Shown: positions 33,217-41,479, counted from the first letter of the stretch. The stretch is 64,000 bases of DNA from Streptomyces pactum (GCF_002005225.1 NZ_CP019724.1:4791501-4855500); one strand, 5' to 3'. Notes: generated by a model not told the origin, from the letters alone. Translations and numbers: made by a program.

Positions 33217-34361
33217 TCAAGCTCCCGCCGGCCGAGGGCCAGGGACACCGCCGTCAGGGCGCTGTTGAAGGACACCTCCGACAGCAGCCCCGGCGCGGCG
33301 ACCTGGTCACCGGCGAGGTAGACACCGTCGCCGCGGTCGACGGCGGGCCGGTCGCGCCAGGTGGTGCCGGGCAGGTCGACGGCGCCGGTACGGCCGTTCG
33401 CGACCGCCTCGCGCCGCCAGGCGACGCGCTCGCGCCAGCCGGGGAAGCCCAGGTCGAGCAGTTCCTCGGCGCGGGCGGTGCCGTCGGCCCTGGACTCGTG
33501 GGGCGCGATGGGGATCTGCCCCTGGATCAGCTCCTCGCCCGCCGGCGCCAGGGTGCGGTCCTGTGCGGTGAACCGCTCGATCCAGCCCGGCGCGTCCAGG
33601 TCGGAGACCGCGAAGGCGTCACCGCGCCGGGTTCGCAGCGCCAGGTCGATCAGGGTGGTGCGCCCGCTCGGCCAGGTCGGTGTGGACTCGCCCAGCAGGC
33701 GCCGGGCGGCGTCGAGGGAGGTGGCGACGACGACCGGGGCGCCGGCCGGGAGCGCGTCGACGCGGGAGAGCGTCTCCACCCGGACCCCGAGGTTCCACGC
33801 GAGGGCGGCCATCCGGTCGATCACCCCGGACCAGCCGCCGCGCGGGTAGTGCGCCTCGGGTGGCAGCTTGGCGGCCCGGCGCAGCCGCTCCTGCACGAAG
33901 GCGGCGGACAGCGAGCCGGGGTCGTGGTGGAAGAGGGCGACGGCGCAGTAGTGCGCGGCGGCCCGGGCACCCTCCTCACCCGCGATGCCGGTCGCCCAGG
34001 TCAGGAAGTCGGCGTCGACGGGGGCCGGTCCCACGCCCCGGCGCAGCAGCTTGAGCATGGCGAAGGGCGGGGTGCGGCGCAGCGCTCCCTTGTGCCGCAG
34101 TCGCAGCCGGGCCGCCTCCAGCGGGGGGATGGGCGCGAGCGGACCGATCAGGTCGCGCTGCTTGAGCCACGCCCAGTGCGGGCCGCCGTTGTAGAGGGCG
34201 TGCGGGCCGTCGTTGGTCCGGTAGGGGCCGTCGGCCGTCCGGGCCCGTCCGCCGAGCGTGTGGTGTGCCTCGTGGACGGTGACCTCGGCCCCCGCCTCGG
34301 CGGCGGTGATGGCCGCGGTGAGTCCGGCGAAGCCGCCGCCGATGACGGTGATGCGCTGCAT
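33201..34361 (-). CDS. NAD(P)/FAD-dependent oxidoreductase (phytoene desaturase/amine oxidase-like)
   Basis: A 386-aa flavoprotein. It begins RITVIGGGFAGLTAAITAAE with the GxGxxG dinucleotide motif at ~7-12, followed by VTVHEAHHTLGGRA, the GG doublet of amine-oxidase/phytoene-desaturase-type enzymes. The C terminus has GVYLAGDQVAAPGLLSEVSF, the last FAD motif. The length is somewhat short for a carotenoid desaturase and there is no carotenoid cluster nearby, so the substrate is unknown. ATG 34361 is preceded by GAGGGAG. The last codons lie in an 18-bp palindrome. Divergent from a pentapeptide-repeat gene. Confidence 0.85.
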   Translation of the reverse strand: MQRITVIGGGFAGLTAAITAAEAGAEVTVHEAHHTLGGRARTADGPYRTNDGPHALYNGGPHWAWLKQRDLIGPLAPIPPLEAARLRLRHKGALRRTPPFAMLKLLRRGVGPAPVDADFLTWATGIAGEEGARAAAHYCAVALFHHDPGSLSAAFVQERLRRAAKLPPEAHYPRGGWSGVIDRMAALAWNLGVRVETLSRVDALPAGAPVVVATSLDAARRLLGESTPTWPSGRTTLIDLALRTRRGDAFAVSDLDAPGWIERFTAQDRTLAPAGEELIQGQIPIAPHESRADGTARAEELLDLGFPGWRERVAWRREAVANGRTGAVDLPGTTWRDRPAVDRGDGVYLAGDQVAAPGLLSEVSFNSALTAVSLALGRRELDLKHA

Positions 34362-34512
34362 GGCTGGGATCTCCCTCGGGTCGGGGCGCCTTGCGTGGTG
34401 CCTGTCTGCCGGTACGACGGACCGGCGGGCGCCGTATGTGACATGGAGCCGGGCGGACGGGCGTCCGCGCAGCTCACCGCGGGTTGTCAGTGGTGGGGTG
34501 CAGCATGGGGGC

Positions 34513-35241
34513 ATGGCGAGGAGAGCGGCGGGCGGCGGCGGGGGCACGGCGAGGAGAGCGGCGGGCGGCGGCGGGGCCGCGGCGAAGGTGCGGGCGGCGC
34601 GGCGCCCGGAGCTGCGGCTGCCGCCGCTGGAGCCGTACGAGGGAAGCGGGCTGGAACCGGACGGGGACTACGACGGGCTGGAGTTCCGGGACACGGACCT
34701 CGCCGGCCAGGACGGCGTGGGCGCCCGTTTCATGGACTGCGCGCTGACGGGGTGCGCGCTGGACGAGGCGTCCCTGCGCCGGGCCCGGCTGCTCGACTCG
34801 GTCCTCACCGGCGTCCGGGGCGTCGGTGTGGACCTCGCCGAGGCGACCCTGCGCGACGTCGAGCTGGTCGACGCCCGCCTGGGCGGCACCCAGTTGCACG
34901 GCGCCGTCCTGGAACGGGTACTGATCCGCGGCGGCAAGATCGACTATCTGAACCTGCGGCGGGCCCGGCTCAAGGACGTCGTCTTCGAGAGCTGTGTCCT
35001 GGTCGAGCCGGACTTCGGGGGCGCCCGCCTGGAGCGCGTCGAGTTCGTGGACTGCGCCCTGAAGGCGGCGGACCTCAGCGCGGCGACCCTCACCGACGTG
35101 GACCTGCGCGGCGCCGCCCCGCTGGAGCTGGCCCGGGGCGTGGACCGGCTGTCGGGCGCGGTGATCAGCCCGGACCAGCTACTGGACCTGGCGCCGGTGC
35201 TGGCGGCGGAGCTGGGGCTGCGGGTGCTGGCGGGAGAGTAG
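34513..35241 (+). CDS. Pentapeptide-repeat protein
   Basis: A 242-aa protein. After a basic, Gly/Ala-rich N terminus made by an in-frame duplication (ARRAAGGGG twice), residues ~55-205 form about 15 A(D/N)Lxx-type pentapeptides: DLAGQ, ALTGC, SLRRARLLDSVL, DLAEATLRDVEL, NLRRARLKDVVF, DLSAATLTDVDL. Such repeats fold into a right-handed quadrilateral beta-helix. Some members (MfpA/Qnr) mimic DNA and protect gyrase, but most, including conserved Streptomyces ones, have no known role. The C-terminal ~35 residues (GAVISPDQLLDLAPVLAAEL) form a cap typical of the actinobacterial group. Confidence 0.88.
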   Translation: MARRAAGGGGGTARRAAGGGGAAAKVRAARRPELRLPPLEPYEGSGLEPDGDYDGLEFRDTDLAGQDGVGARFMDCALTGCALDEASLRRARLLDSVLTGVRGVGVDLAEATLRDVELVDARLGGTQLHGAVLERVLIRGGKIDYLNLRRARLKDVVFESCVLVEPDFGGARLERVEFVDCALKAADLSAATLTDVDLRGAAPLELARGVDRLSGAVISPDQLLDLAPVLAAELGLRVLAGE

Positions 35242-35284
35242 GCGTGCGGGAGCCGGCAGGGGAGCGGGCGGCGGTCCGCGGCGC

Positions 35285-35785
35285 TCAGGAGACCCGCGGG
35301 AAGCGGGCCTGGAGGGTCCAGATCGCCGGGTTGTCCGCCAGGTCGTCGTGCATGTCGGTGAGGTCGGCGATCACGTCGTGCAGGAAGTCGCGGGCCTCCC
35401 GGCGCAGTTCGGCGTGGGAGAAGGAGAGCGGGGGCTCGGTCTCCGGCAGCCACTCCGCCTCGATGTCGACCCAGCCGAAGCGGCGCTCGAAGAGCAGGCG
35501 GTCGGTGGACTCGGTGAAGTCCAGCTCCGCCCGCTGCGGCCGGGCCGCCCGGGAGCCCGCCGGATCCCGGTCGACACGCTCCACGATGTCGCACAGCGCC
35601 CAGGCGAAGTCCAGCACCGGCACCCATCCCCAGGCTGTGGAGAACTCCCGGTCCGCCTTGGTGTCGGCGAGATACACGTCTCCGCAGAACAGGTCGTGCC
35701 GCAGCGCGCGGACGTCCGCGCGGCGGTAGTCCGTTTGCGGCGGGTCGGGGAAGCGGTTGGAGAGGGCGTAGCCGATGTCGAGCAC
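35285..35785 (-). CDS. Conserved hypothetical protein (immunity/DUF-like, 166 aa)
   Basis: A 166-aa protein from GTG 35785. It is rich in acidic and aromatic residues (DFAWALCDIVERVDR; FERRFGWVDIEAEWLP), with a C-terminal helix FSHAELRREARDFLHDVIADL. There is no membrane segment or enzyme motif. The pattern is like small soluble proteins widespread in Streptomyces and sometimes annotated as immunity or DUF proteins. I do not recognise a named family. Its upstream region is occupied by a ~34-bp repeat array, so any promoter lies within or next to the repeats. Confidence 0.75.
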   Translation of the reverse strand: MLDIGYALSNRFPDPPQTDYRRADVRALRHDLFCGDVYLADTKADREFSTAWGWVPVLDFAWALCDIVERVDRDPAGSRAARPQRAELDFTESTDRLLFERRFGWVDIEAEWLPETEPPLSFSHAELRREARDFLHDVIADLTDMHDDLADNPAIWTLQARFPRVS

Positions 35786-35850
35786 GCAGGTGATGGTGTC
35801 ACGGCACCGGGCCCGGCCGCGTCGCCGCGGGTAGGCCGGGGGCCGGCCGG

Positions 35851-36000
35851 CAGTCGCCGCCGGGCCGCCGGGGGCCGACCGGGAGTCGCCGCCGTGTCGT
35901 CGGGGGCCGGCCAGGAAATCGTCGCCGTGTCGTCGGGGGGCCGGTCGGGAGGTCGTCGCCGTGTCGTCGGGGAGGGGGCCGGTCGGGAGGTCGTCGCCGC
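35851..36000. repeat. GC-rich ~34-bp imperfect tandem repeat, 4-5 units
   Basis: Units built on GTCGCCGTGTCGTCGGGG and GGCCGGTCGGGAGGTC recur at 33-38 nt intervals between the TetR gene and the hypothetical gene. Unit lengths vary through insertions of G runs, as expected of slippage. Confidence 0.8.
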
Positions 36001-36011
36001 TTCGTGGCGGG

Positions 36012-36599
36012 TCAGTCCGGGGCCACGGCCCGGCGGACGCTCTCCCGCAGCAGGTCGCGGCGCCGCTCGTGCGACTGAGGGGGCTCGTCGGCGGTCGCCG
36101 CGTAGACGTTGCTGACCGGTGACCAGGCCATGGACATCGCGATGACCAGTGCCATCACATCGAACGGGTCCCCCTGCCGCACCCGCCCCGCCGCCTGGGC
36201 CGCGGCGATGGCGCGCAGCTTGGCGTCGTCGAGGCGGTCGGGGTCGTCGACGAGGTGACCCGAGGGGCGCCGTTCCAGGCGTGCCCAGGTGGCCAGGCGG
36301 ATCAGGTCGGGCCGGCGGAGGTACTCGTCGTAGAGGCGCACGGCCCAGTCGGCGAGGTCGGCGGCGTCGATCGGGACGACGTTCACGATCCGTTCCAGCG
36401 AGCCGAAGAAGATCGCGTCGAACAGCCCTTCCTTGTTGCCGAAGTAGGCGTAGAGCTGCGCCTTGTTGGTGCGCGCGGCGGCCACGATCCGTTCGATCCG
36501 CGCTCCGGCGATCCCGTGCTCGGCGAACTCCCGCGTCGCCTCCTCGAGGATGCGCCGGTAGGTCGCGGCTCCGCGCGGGGTCAGGGGCTGGTCGGGCAT
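36012..36599 (-). CDS. TetR-family repressor controlling the divergent alcohol dehydrogenase gene
   Basis: A 195-aa regulator from ATG 36599. The N-terminal DNA-binding domain is typical: ATYRRILEEATREFAEHGIA, then RIERIVAAARTNKAQLYAYF and GNKEGLFDAIF. The C-terminal ligand domain (residues 65-195) is helical and similar to the TetR_C_35-like group of actinobacteria. The 96-nt divergent gap to the alcohol dehydrogenase gene holds two related operators, one next to each start codon, so the protein probably represses both genes. The inducer is unknown. Confidence 0.9.
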   Translation of the reverse strand: MPDQPLTPRGAATYRRILEEATREFAEHGIAGARIERIVAAARTNKAQLYAYFGNKEGLFDAIFFGSLERIVNVVPIDAADLADWAVRLYDEYLRRPDLIRLATWARLERRPSGHLVDDPDRLDDAKLRAIAAAQAAGRVRQGDPFDVMALVIAMSMAWSPVSNVYAATADEPPQSHERRRDLLRESVRRAVAPD

Positions 36600-36611
36600 A
36601 CCCGCAGGCTA

Positions 36612-36630
36612 CCAAACAGAACAGTTGGTT
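36612..36630. promoter_or_regulatory. Probable TetR operator O1
   Basis: CCAAACAGAACAGTTGGTT is an imperfect inverted repeat containing the CAGAACAGT core that also occurs in the second site. It lies 13 nt upstream of the TetR start codon. Confidence 0.6.
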
Positions 36631-36657
36631 TACTCAGCCGCCGATCCGCGTTACGGT

Positions 36658-36681
36658 CAAACAGACAGAACAGTCTGTTTG
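36658..36681. promoter_or_regulatory. Probable TetR operator O2
   Basis: A perfect 9-bp inverted repeat, CAAACAGAC and GTCTGTTTG, separated by AGAACA. It ends at the GGAAGGAG ribosome-binding site of the alcohol dehydrogenase gene, so bound repressor would block transcription there. Confidence 0.75.
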
Positions 36682-36695
36682 GAAGGAGCGTCGTC

Positions 36696-37790
36696 ATGAG
36701 GACCACGACTGGCTGGCAGGCGGAGGACGGCACGGCGGGCATGGCGGGCACGGCGGGCACGGCGGTGGCGCCGCTGCGGCGGGTGCCGCTGCACCGGCGC
36801 GACCTGCGCCCCGACGACCTCGCCGTCCGGGTGGACTACTGCGGCGTCTGCCACACCGACCTGCACTCCGTCCGGTCCCGTGCCGCCGGGGGAGACCCGT
36901 ACCCCGGAGGCCCGCACCCCTTGGTGCCGGGACACGAGTTCACGGGCGTGGTCACCGAGACCGGGCCCGAGGTCACCGGCTTGCGCGTCGGTGACCCGGT
37001 CGCGGTCGGCAACATCGTCGACTCCTGCGGCGCGTGCGCCATGTGCCGGGCCGGACAGGAGAACTTCTGCCACGCGTTCCCCACCCTGACCTACGGCGGC
37101 ACCGACCGCGTCGACGGTACGGCCACCCTCGGGGGCTACTCCCGCGAGTACGTGGTCCGCGAGCGGTTCGCCCACGCCCTGCCCGCCGGCCTGGACCCGG
37201 CCGCCGCCGCACCGCTGCTCTGTGCCGGAGTCACCGTCTGGGAGCCCCTGCGCGCCCTCGGAGCCGGACCGGGCACCCGCGTCGCCGTGGCGGGACTGGG
37301 CGGACTGGGCCACCTCGCGGTGAAGCTGGCCGTCGCCCTCGGCGCCGACACGACGGTGATCACCCGGTCACCGGACAAGGCCGGGGACGCCCGTCGTCTC
37401 GGCGCCCACGGCGTCGTGGTCTCCACGGACCCGGAACAGATGGCCGCCGCCCGCGATCGCTTCGACATCGTCGTCGACACGATCTCCGCCCCGCACGACC
37501 TCGGCCCCTACCTCCGCCTGGTCGCCCTGGACGGCACGCTCAGCCACGTCGGGCACCTGGGACCGGTCACCGTGGAGACCCTCGACCTGCTCATCGGCCG
37601 CAAGAAACTCAGCTCCGCGGGCAGCGGCGGTTGCGGGTCCACCGCCGACATGCTGGCCTTCTGCGCCGAACACCGTGTCACGGCCGACATCGAACTCCTC
37701 CCCTCGGCCCGCGTGAACGAGGCCCTCGAGCGCCTCGGGCGCAACGACGTCCGCTACCGCTTCGTGCTCGACATGTCCGACCTGGACTGA
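36696..37790 (+). CDS. Zinc-dependent alcohol dehydrogenase, NAD(P)-dependent (CAD-like)
   Basis: A 364-aa medium-chain dehydrogenase. Catalytic zinc ligands are visible in DYCGVCHTDLH and GHEFTGVV. Structural zinc cysteines are in SCGACAMCRAGQENFC. The Rossmann nucleotide motif is AGLGGLGHLAVKLAVALGAD. The arrangement is that of the cinnamyl-alcohol-dehydrogenase/YahK group (GGYSREYVV; KKLSSAGSGGCGST). ATG 36696 follows GGAAGGAG. Divergent TetR regulation suggests induction by an aldehyde or alcohol. Confidence 0.92.
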   Translation: MRTTTGWQAEDGTAGMAGTAGTAVAPLRRVPLHRRDLRPDDLAVRVDYCGVCHTDLHSVRSRAAGGDPYPGGPHPLVPGHEFTGVVTETGPEVTGLRVGDPVAVGNIVDSCGACAMCRAGQENFCHAFPTLTYGGTDRVDGTATLGGYSREYVVRERFAHALPAGLDPAAAAPLLCAGVTVWEPLRALGAGPGTRVAVAGLGGLGHLAVKLAVALGADTTVITRSPDKAGDARRLGAHGVVVSTDPEQMAAARDRFDIVVDTISAPHDLGPYLRLVALDGTLSHVGHLGPVTVETLDLLIGRKKLSSAGSGGCGSTADMLAFCAEHRVTADIELLPSARVNEALERLGRNDVRYRFVLDMSDLD

Positions 37791-37847
37791 CCCGGCCCGG
37801 CCCTGGGCGGCGGCCCAACAGCGCTCGTGAGCGGGTAGGTCGCCCCG

Positions 37848-38257
37848 GTGATCCTCGCTCCCCTCCCGCTCGCCCCGGACCACGACATCCCGGGCCCCCT
37901 CCTCACCGAGCTCACCGTCCTCTACGCCTCGAACCGCGCCTTCCACGCGCTCGGCGGCGAGTTCCCCGACCCGGACGACGTCCGTCCGGAGCAGGTGGCG
38001 GCGGCGCTGGCCGACGAGTTGGCGCGGCCGGGGGCCGAGGTACTGCTCGCCAGGGACGCGGGCCGGCTGGTCGGGGTCGCGCTCGCCCGGCACCCGGCCC
38101 CCATCTCGCCGCGGCCCACGCCGCGGACGGCTTCCTCACCTGGCGCTGGTGGACCCGGAAGGAACTCGACGAGGCCTCCGAGGCGCTCTGGCCGCCGGAC
38201 CTGGCCCGGCTGCTCGACGCGTTCGAGGCCCCGTGGGCACCCGAGGGGCGCGCCTGA
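37848..38257 (+). pseudogene. Chimeric remnant: GNAT N-terminal part joined out of frame to a Nudix C-terminal part
   Basis: From GTG 37848 the first ~85 codons read as a GNAT acetyltransferase N terminus (LLTELTVLYASNRAFHALGG; EVLLARDAGRLVGVALARH). Around 38100 the coding signal shifts frame, and the sequence to TGA 38257 reads AAHAADGFLTWRWWTRKELD then WPPDLARLLDAF, the usual end of a Nudix hydrolase. The acetyl-CoA-binding motif and the Nudix box are both absent. A deletion that fused two same-strand genes is the simplest explanation. A 159-codon frame exists across the joint, but its second half is not homologous to anything I know. Confidence 0.7.
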
Positions 38258-38271
38258 GACGGGGCGGTGTC

Positions 38272-39675
38272 TCACGGGCTCTCCGGCCGGCCCTCCCCGT
38301 ACAGCCAGTCCTCCCAGATCTCCGTGAAGTCCTCGTCCGGCTCCGACTTCTCCACGTACGCCGTGAAGTCCTCGGTGTCCGCGTTGCCGTGGCGGTGAGC
38401 GGCGGCCCAGCCCCGCAGGAGGTCGAGGAAGGCCTCGTCGCCGACCGTCTGGCGGATCTTGTGCAGGACCATCGCGCCGCGCTGGTAGACCGGGCTCGCG
38501 GAGATGCGTGCCGCGTCCGGCGGGTCCGCGGGCGGGAAGGCCCAGATCGAGGCGTTCGCGTCCTCGTCGGGGTAGTAGGTCCCGTCGTAGAGCGCGTCGA
38601 AGGTCTCCTGCGCGGTGTCGCCGCCCTCGTCCTCCTCCCACAGCCACTCGGCGTAGGTGGCGAAACCCTCGTTGAGCCACATGTCCCGCCAGGTCACGGG
38701 GCTGACGGAGTTGCCGTACCACTGGTGGGCGAGTTCGTGGACGAGCAGGACGGTGTCGGGGGCGCCGGGGAAGTAGGGCCGGTTCTGGGTCTCCAGGGCG
38801 TAACCGGCGTCCTCCACCCGGTCGACGATCGCGCCGGTGGAGGAGAAGGGATACGGGCCGAAGTTCTCCTCGGCCCACTCCACGACCTCGGGGATCCGCC
38901 CCAGGACCTGCCGGCTCGCACCTGCCTGCTCCGGGTCGACGGCCGTGTACACCGGCAGGCCGTCGCCGGTGGTGTAGCGGTCGGTCTTCCACTCGCCGAC
39001 GGCGACCGTGACCACGTGGCTCGACATCGGCTCGGCGGTGTGCCAGGTGAACGTCGTACGGCCGTCGCGGGTGTCCTCGTCCGTCAGCTCGCCGTTCGAG
39101 ACGGCCCCGAGCCCCTCCGGCACGGTCACCGCGAGGTCGTACGTGGCCTTGTCGGAGGGGTGGTGGCTGCCGGGGAACCAGGCCATCGAGCCCGTCGGCT
39201 GGCCGAGTCCGACCGCGCCGTCCTCGGTGGGCAGCCAGCCCTCCTCGGAGCCGTCGGGGTCGGTCACCGTCACCGGGTCGCCGGTGTAGCGGACCGTCAC
39301 GCGGAACGTCTCCCCTTCGTCCAGCTCGTCGGCCGGGCGGACGGTCAGCTCCTGTCCGGCCCGGTTGAAGCGGGCGTCCCGGCCCTCCACGGCGACCTTC
39401 TCGACGTCCAGCCCCTTGAGGTCGAGGTTGAAGGCGGACAGTTCCCGGGTGGCGCGGGCGGTGATCGTCGCGCTGCCCGTGAGGTGCTCGGCGTCGGGGT
39501 CGTAGGTCAGGGTCAGGTCGTAGTGGCCGACGTCGTAGCCGCCGTTGCCCGCCTTGGGGAAGTACGGGTCGCGCACGCCCGAGCCGCCGGGGGTGCCGTC
39601 GACCCCGCCGGCACCGCTGCACGCCGCGAGGGCGGTGACGATGGCGGCGGCTACGAGCGGGCGGGTGATGCGCAC
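38272..39675 (-). CDS. M1-family metallopeptidase, predicted lipoprotein
   Basis: A 467-aa protein from GTG 39675. The N terminus is a lipoprotein signal (PLVAAAIVTALAACSG, lipobox cysteine ~19), so it should be anchored outside the cell. The M1 catalytic centre is intact: zinc-binding HELAHQWYGN and downstream NEGFATYAEW, giving HExxH-x18-E, with the catalytic tyrosine likely in SPVYQRGAMVLHK. The length matches the short secreted actinobacterial M1 group, which lacks the C-terminal helical domain of aminopeptidase N. It probably trims peptides for nutrition. A parS site lies 16 nt upstream of its start. Confidence 0.92.
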   Translation of the reverse strand: MRITRPLVAAAIVTALAACSGAGGVDGTPGGSGVRDPYFPKAGNGGYDVGHYDLTLTYDPDAEHLTGSATITARATRELSAFNLDLKGLDVEKVAVEGRDARFNRAGQELTVRPADELDEGETFRVTVRYTGDPVTVTDPDGSEEGWLPTEDGAVGLGQPTGSMAWFPGSHHPSDKATYDLAVTVPEGLGAVSNGELTDEDTRDGRTTFTWHTAEPMSSHVVTVAVGEWKTDRYTTGDGLPVYTAVDPEQAGASRQVLGRIPEVVEWAEENFGPYPFSSTGAIVDRVEDAGYALETQNRPYFPGAPDTVLLVHELAHQWYGNSVSPVTWRDMWLNEGFATYAEWLWEEDEGGDTAQETFDALYDGTYYPDEDANASIWAFPPADPPDAARISASPVYQRGAMVLHKIRQTVGDEAFLDLLRGWAAAHRHGNADTEDFTAYVEKSEPDEDFTEIWEDWLYGEGRPESP

Positions 39676-39690
39676 GTCATGATCCTATGA

Positions 39691-39710
39691 GGCGTTTCAC
39701 GTGAAACGCC
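39691..39710. promoter_or_regulatory. parS centromere-like site (ParB binding)
   Basis: GGCGTTTCACGTGAAACGCC is a perfect 20-bp palindrome that contains the complete 14-bp Streptomyces parS core GTTTCACGTGAAAC. ParB-parS complexes organise the origin-proximal chromosome for segregation into spores. Known sites cluster within a few hundred kb of oriC, so this marks the window as chromosomal core. Confidence 0.88.
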
Positions 39711-39819
39711 CGTTGGGACCGGTTGTTGAGGCCTGTCGGGGGACTCCGGTGGGTCTTTCCGAAGGGCTCCAGGGACCCCGAGGAGAGGCTCCCGAGAACC
39801 CCGGAGAGGGCGGAGGACT

Positions 39820-40044
39820 CACAAGGCCCGCGCCCACGTCCGGGGCGCCGCCACCGTCGCCGAGCACAACCTCACCGAGGCCCGCCGCTTCGTCCACGAC
39901 CTCGCCCCCGCCGACCTCGCCCGCGCCCTGTTCATCGGCGAGGCCACGGTGAAGACCCACCTGCGACGCAGCTACGAGAAGCTGGGCGTCGACACCCGCG
40001 CGGGCGCGGCCGCGGTGGCGAAGGAGCAGCGTCTGCTGCCGTGA
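39820..40044 (+). pseudogene. Fused remnant of a NarL-type sensor kinase and its response regulator
   Basis: One startless frame reads TVAEHNLTEARRFVHDLAPA, the dimerisation/phosphotransfer region of NarL-family sensor kinases. It runs directly into ALFIGEATVKTHLRRSYEKL then GVDTRAGAAAVAKEQRLLP and TGA 40042-40044, which is the end of a LuxR-type response regulator. The receiver domain, the kinase catalytic domain and most of the HTH are missing. An in-frame deletion across two adjacent genes explains this. No start codon or ribosome-binding site precedes it. Confidence 0.7.
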
Positions 40045-40067
40045 AGCTCTTGCCGGCCGTAAACCCT

Positions 40068-40182
40068 CCCGTGCCACCTGCCCGCCGCGACGCCCTCCCG
40101 TGCCTCCGCCCGTCGCGACGCCCGCCCACGCCACCTGCCCGTCGCGACGCCCACCCGTTGCCCCCGCCCGCCGCGACGCCCG
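40068..40182 (+). repeat. 29-bp tandem repeat, 4 units
   Basis: Four units (29, 28, 29, 29 nt) of the pattern CCCGTGCCACCTGCCCGCCG followed by CGACGCCCT lie just after the kinase/regulator remnant. The last unit degenerates toward 40230. Confidence 0.85.
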
Positions 40183-40237
40183 CCGTGACACCCCGCCGCC
40201 GTGACGCCGTGGCCGTGAACCCTGCCGTGACGACGCC

Positions 40238-40270
40238 GAAGGCCCCCCGGCGCACGGCCGGGAGGCCTTC
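40238..40270 (-). terminator. Rho-independent-type hairpin after the TerD gene
   Basis: 14-bp arms (GAAGGCCCCCCGGC and GCCGGGAGGCCTTC, one mismatch) with a 5-nt loop, 27 nt beyond the TerD stop on the minus strand. It has no U tail, as is common in Streptomyces. Confidence 0.75.
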
Positions 40271-40296
40271 GTACGGAACGAACGGGCGGGTGAACG

Positions 40297-40872
40297 TCAG
40301 ACGTTCACACCGAAGTCCTGGGCGATGCCCACCAGGCCCGAGGCGTAGCCCTGGCCGACGGCGCGGAACTTCCACTCGGCGCCGTTGCGGTACAGCTCGC
40401 CGAAGACCATGGCGGTCTCGGTGGCCGCGTCCTCGGACAGGTCGTAGCGGGCGATCTCGGCGCCGCCGGCCTGGTTGAGGATGCGGATGTAGGCGTTGCG
40501 CACCTGGCCGAAATTCTGCGAACGGTTCTCGGCGTCGTAGATCGACACCGGGAAGACGATCTTCTCGATGTCGGCCGGGAGGCCTGCCAGGTTGACGTTG
40601 ATCGCCTCGTCGTCGCCGGCGCCCTCGCCGGTGCGGTTGTCACCGGTGTGGACGATCGTGTTGTCCGGCGTCTGCTTGTTGTTGAAGAACACGAAGTGGC
40701 CGTCGGAGTAGACCTTGCCCTGCGTGTTGACCGCGATCGCGGAGGCGTCGAGGTCGAAGTCGGTGCCGGTGGTGGTACGGACGTCCCAGCCGAGCCCCAC
40801 GGTGACTTCGGTCAGGCCCGGAGCCTCCTTGGTGAGCGAGACGTTGCCACCCTTGGACAGGCTTACAGCCAT
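40297..40872 (-). CDS. TerD-family calcium-binding stress protein
   Basis: A 191-aa TerD/TerE protein. The family fold and acidic Ca2+ sites are clear: [60 protein letters not shown], then [20 protein letters not shown]. TerD proteins are linked to tellurite resistance and general stress, and in Streptomyces several paralogues affect development. The protein is acidic and cytosolic. ATG 40872 follows AAGGGA. Monocistronic, divergent from arfB, ended by a strong hairpin. Confidence 0.93.
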   Translation of the reverse strand: MAVSLSKGGNVSLTKEAPGLTEVTVGLGWDVRTTTGTDFDLDASAIAVNTQGKVYSDGHFVFFNNKQTPDNTIVHTGDNRTGEGAGDDEAINVNLAGLPADIEKIVFPVSIYDAENRSQNFGQVRNAYIRILNQAGGAEIARYDLSEDAATETAMVFGELYRNGAEWKFRAVGQGYASGLVGIAQDFGVNV

Positions 40873-41029
40873 TGTTGGGAGTCCCTTCCCTCGTTTACGT
40901 ACGGCAAGAAAGCTACAGCTACCCCCATGAACGACGAGGGGGGTACACAAGGTTCCAGCTCTCTTTACTTTCTTTACCGAGGCCGGGGTCAGGATATTGG
41001 GGTGACGTGGGCCGCCCGGGGACGGGAAC

Positions 41030-41467
41030 ATGGACGGCATGTCCGGTCCCCATGTCATCCGCGGCTCCGTCTCCCTGCCCGAGGCCGAGCTCGTCTGGCG
41101 TTTCTCGCGCTCCTCCGGGCCGGGCGGGCAGCACGTCAACACCACGGACACGGCGGTGGAGCTCCGCTTCGACCTGGCGCGGACCGAGGTGCTGCCCGAG
41201 GTGTGGAAGCGGCGGGCGCTGGAGCGGCTGGCCGGGCGCCTGACCGACGGGGTCGTCACCGTCCGCGCCTCCGAGCACCGCTCGCAGTGGCGCAACCGCG
41301 AGACCGCCGCCGTACGCCTCGCCGCCCTCCTGGCCGAGGCCACCGCGCCCCCGCCCAGGCCCCGCAGGGCGACCCGCGTCCCGCGCGGTATCAACGAACG
41401 CCGGCTGCGGGAGAAGAAGCAGCGCTCGCAGACCAAGCGGGGCCGCTCCCCGAAGAACTGGGACTAG
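41030..41467 (+). CDS. arfB: Peptidyl-tRNA hydrolase ArfB (YaeJ-type ribosome rescue factor)
   Basis: A 145-aa protein with the class-I release-factor catalytic loop: [20 protein letters not shown], whose GGQ triggers peptidyl-tRNA hydrolysis. The C-terminal tail is basic ([20 protein letters not shown]) and in ArfB enters the empty mRNA channel of stalled ribosomes. No stop-codon recognition domain is present, and the length is right for ArfB. Translation may start at ATG 41030 or ATG 41039. The second gives the usual family N terminus [13 protein letters not shown]. Confidence 0.93.
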   Translation: MDGMSGPHVIRGSVSLPEAELVWRFSRSSGPGGQHVNTTDTAVELRFDLARTEVLPEVWKRRALERLAGRLTDGVVTVRASEHRSQWRNRETAAVRLAALLAEATAPPPRPRRATRVPRGINERRLREKKQRSQTKRGRSPKNWD

Positions 41468-41479
41468 GACAGGCCCCGG

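Noticed and set aside
34408..34426. GCCGGT-N7-ACCGGC inverted repeat between the FAD gene and pentapeptide-repeat gene as an operator
   Set aside because: Six-bp GC-only arms are expected by chance in this composition, and no regulator is adjacent.
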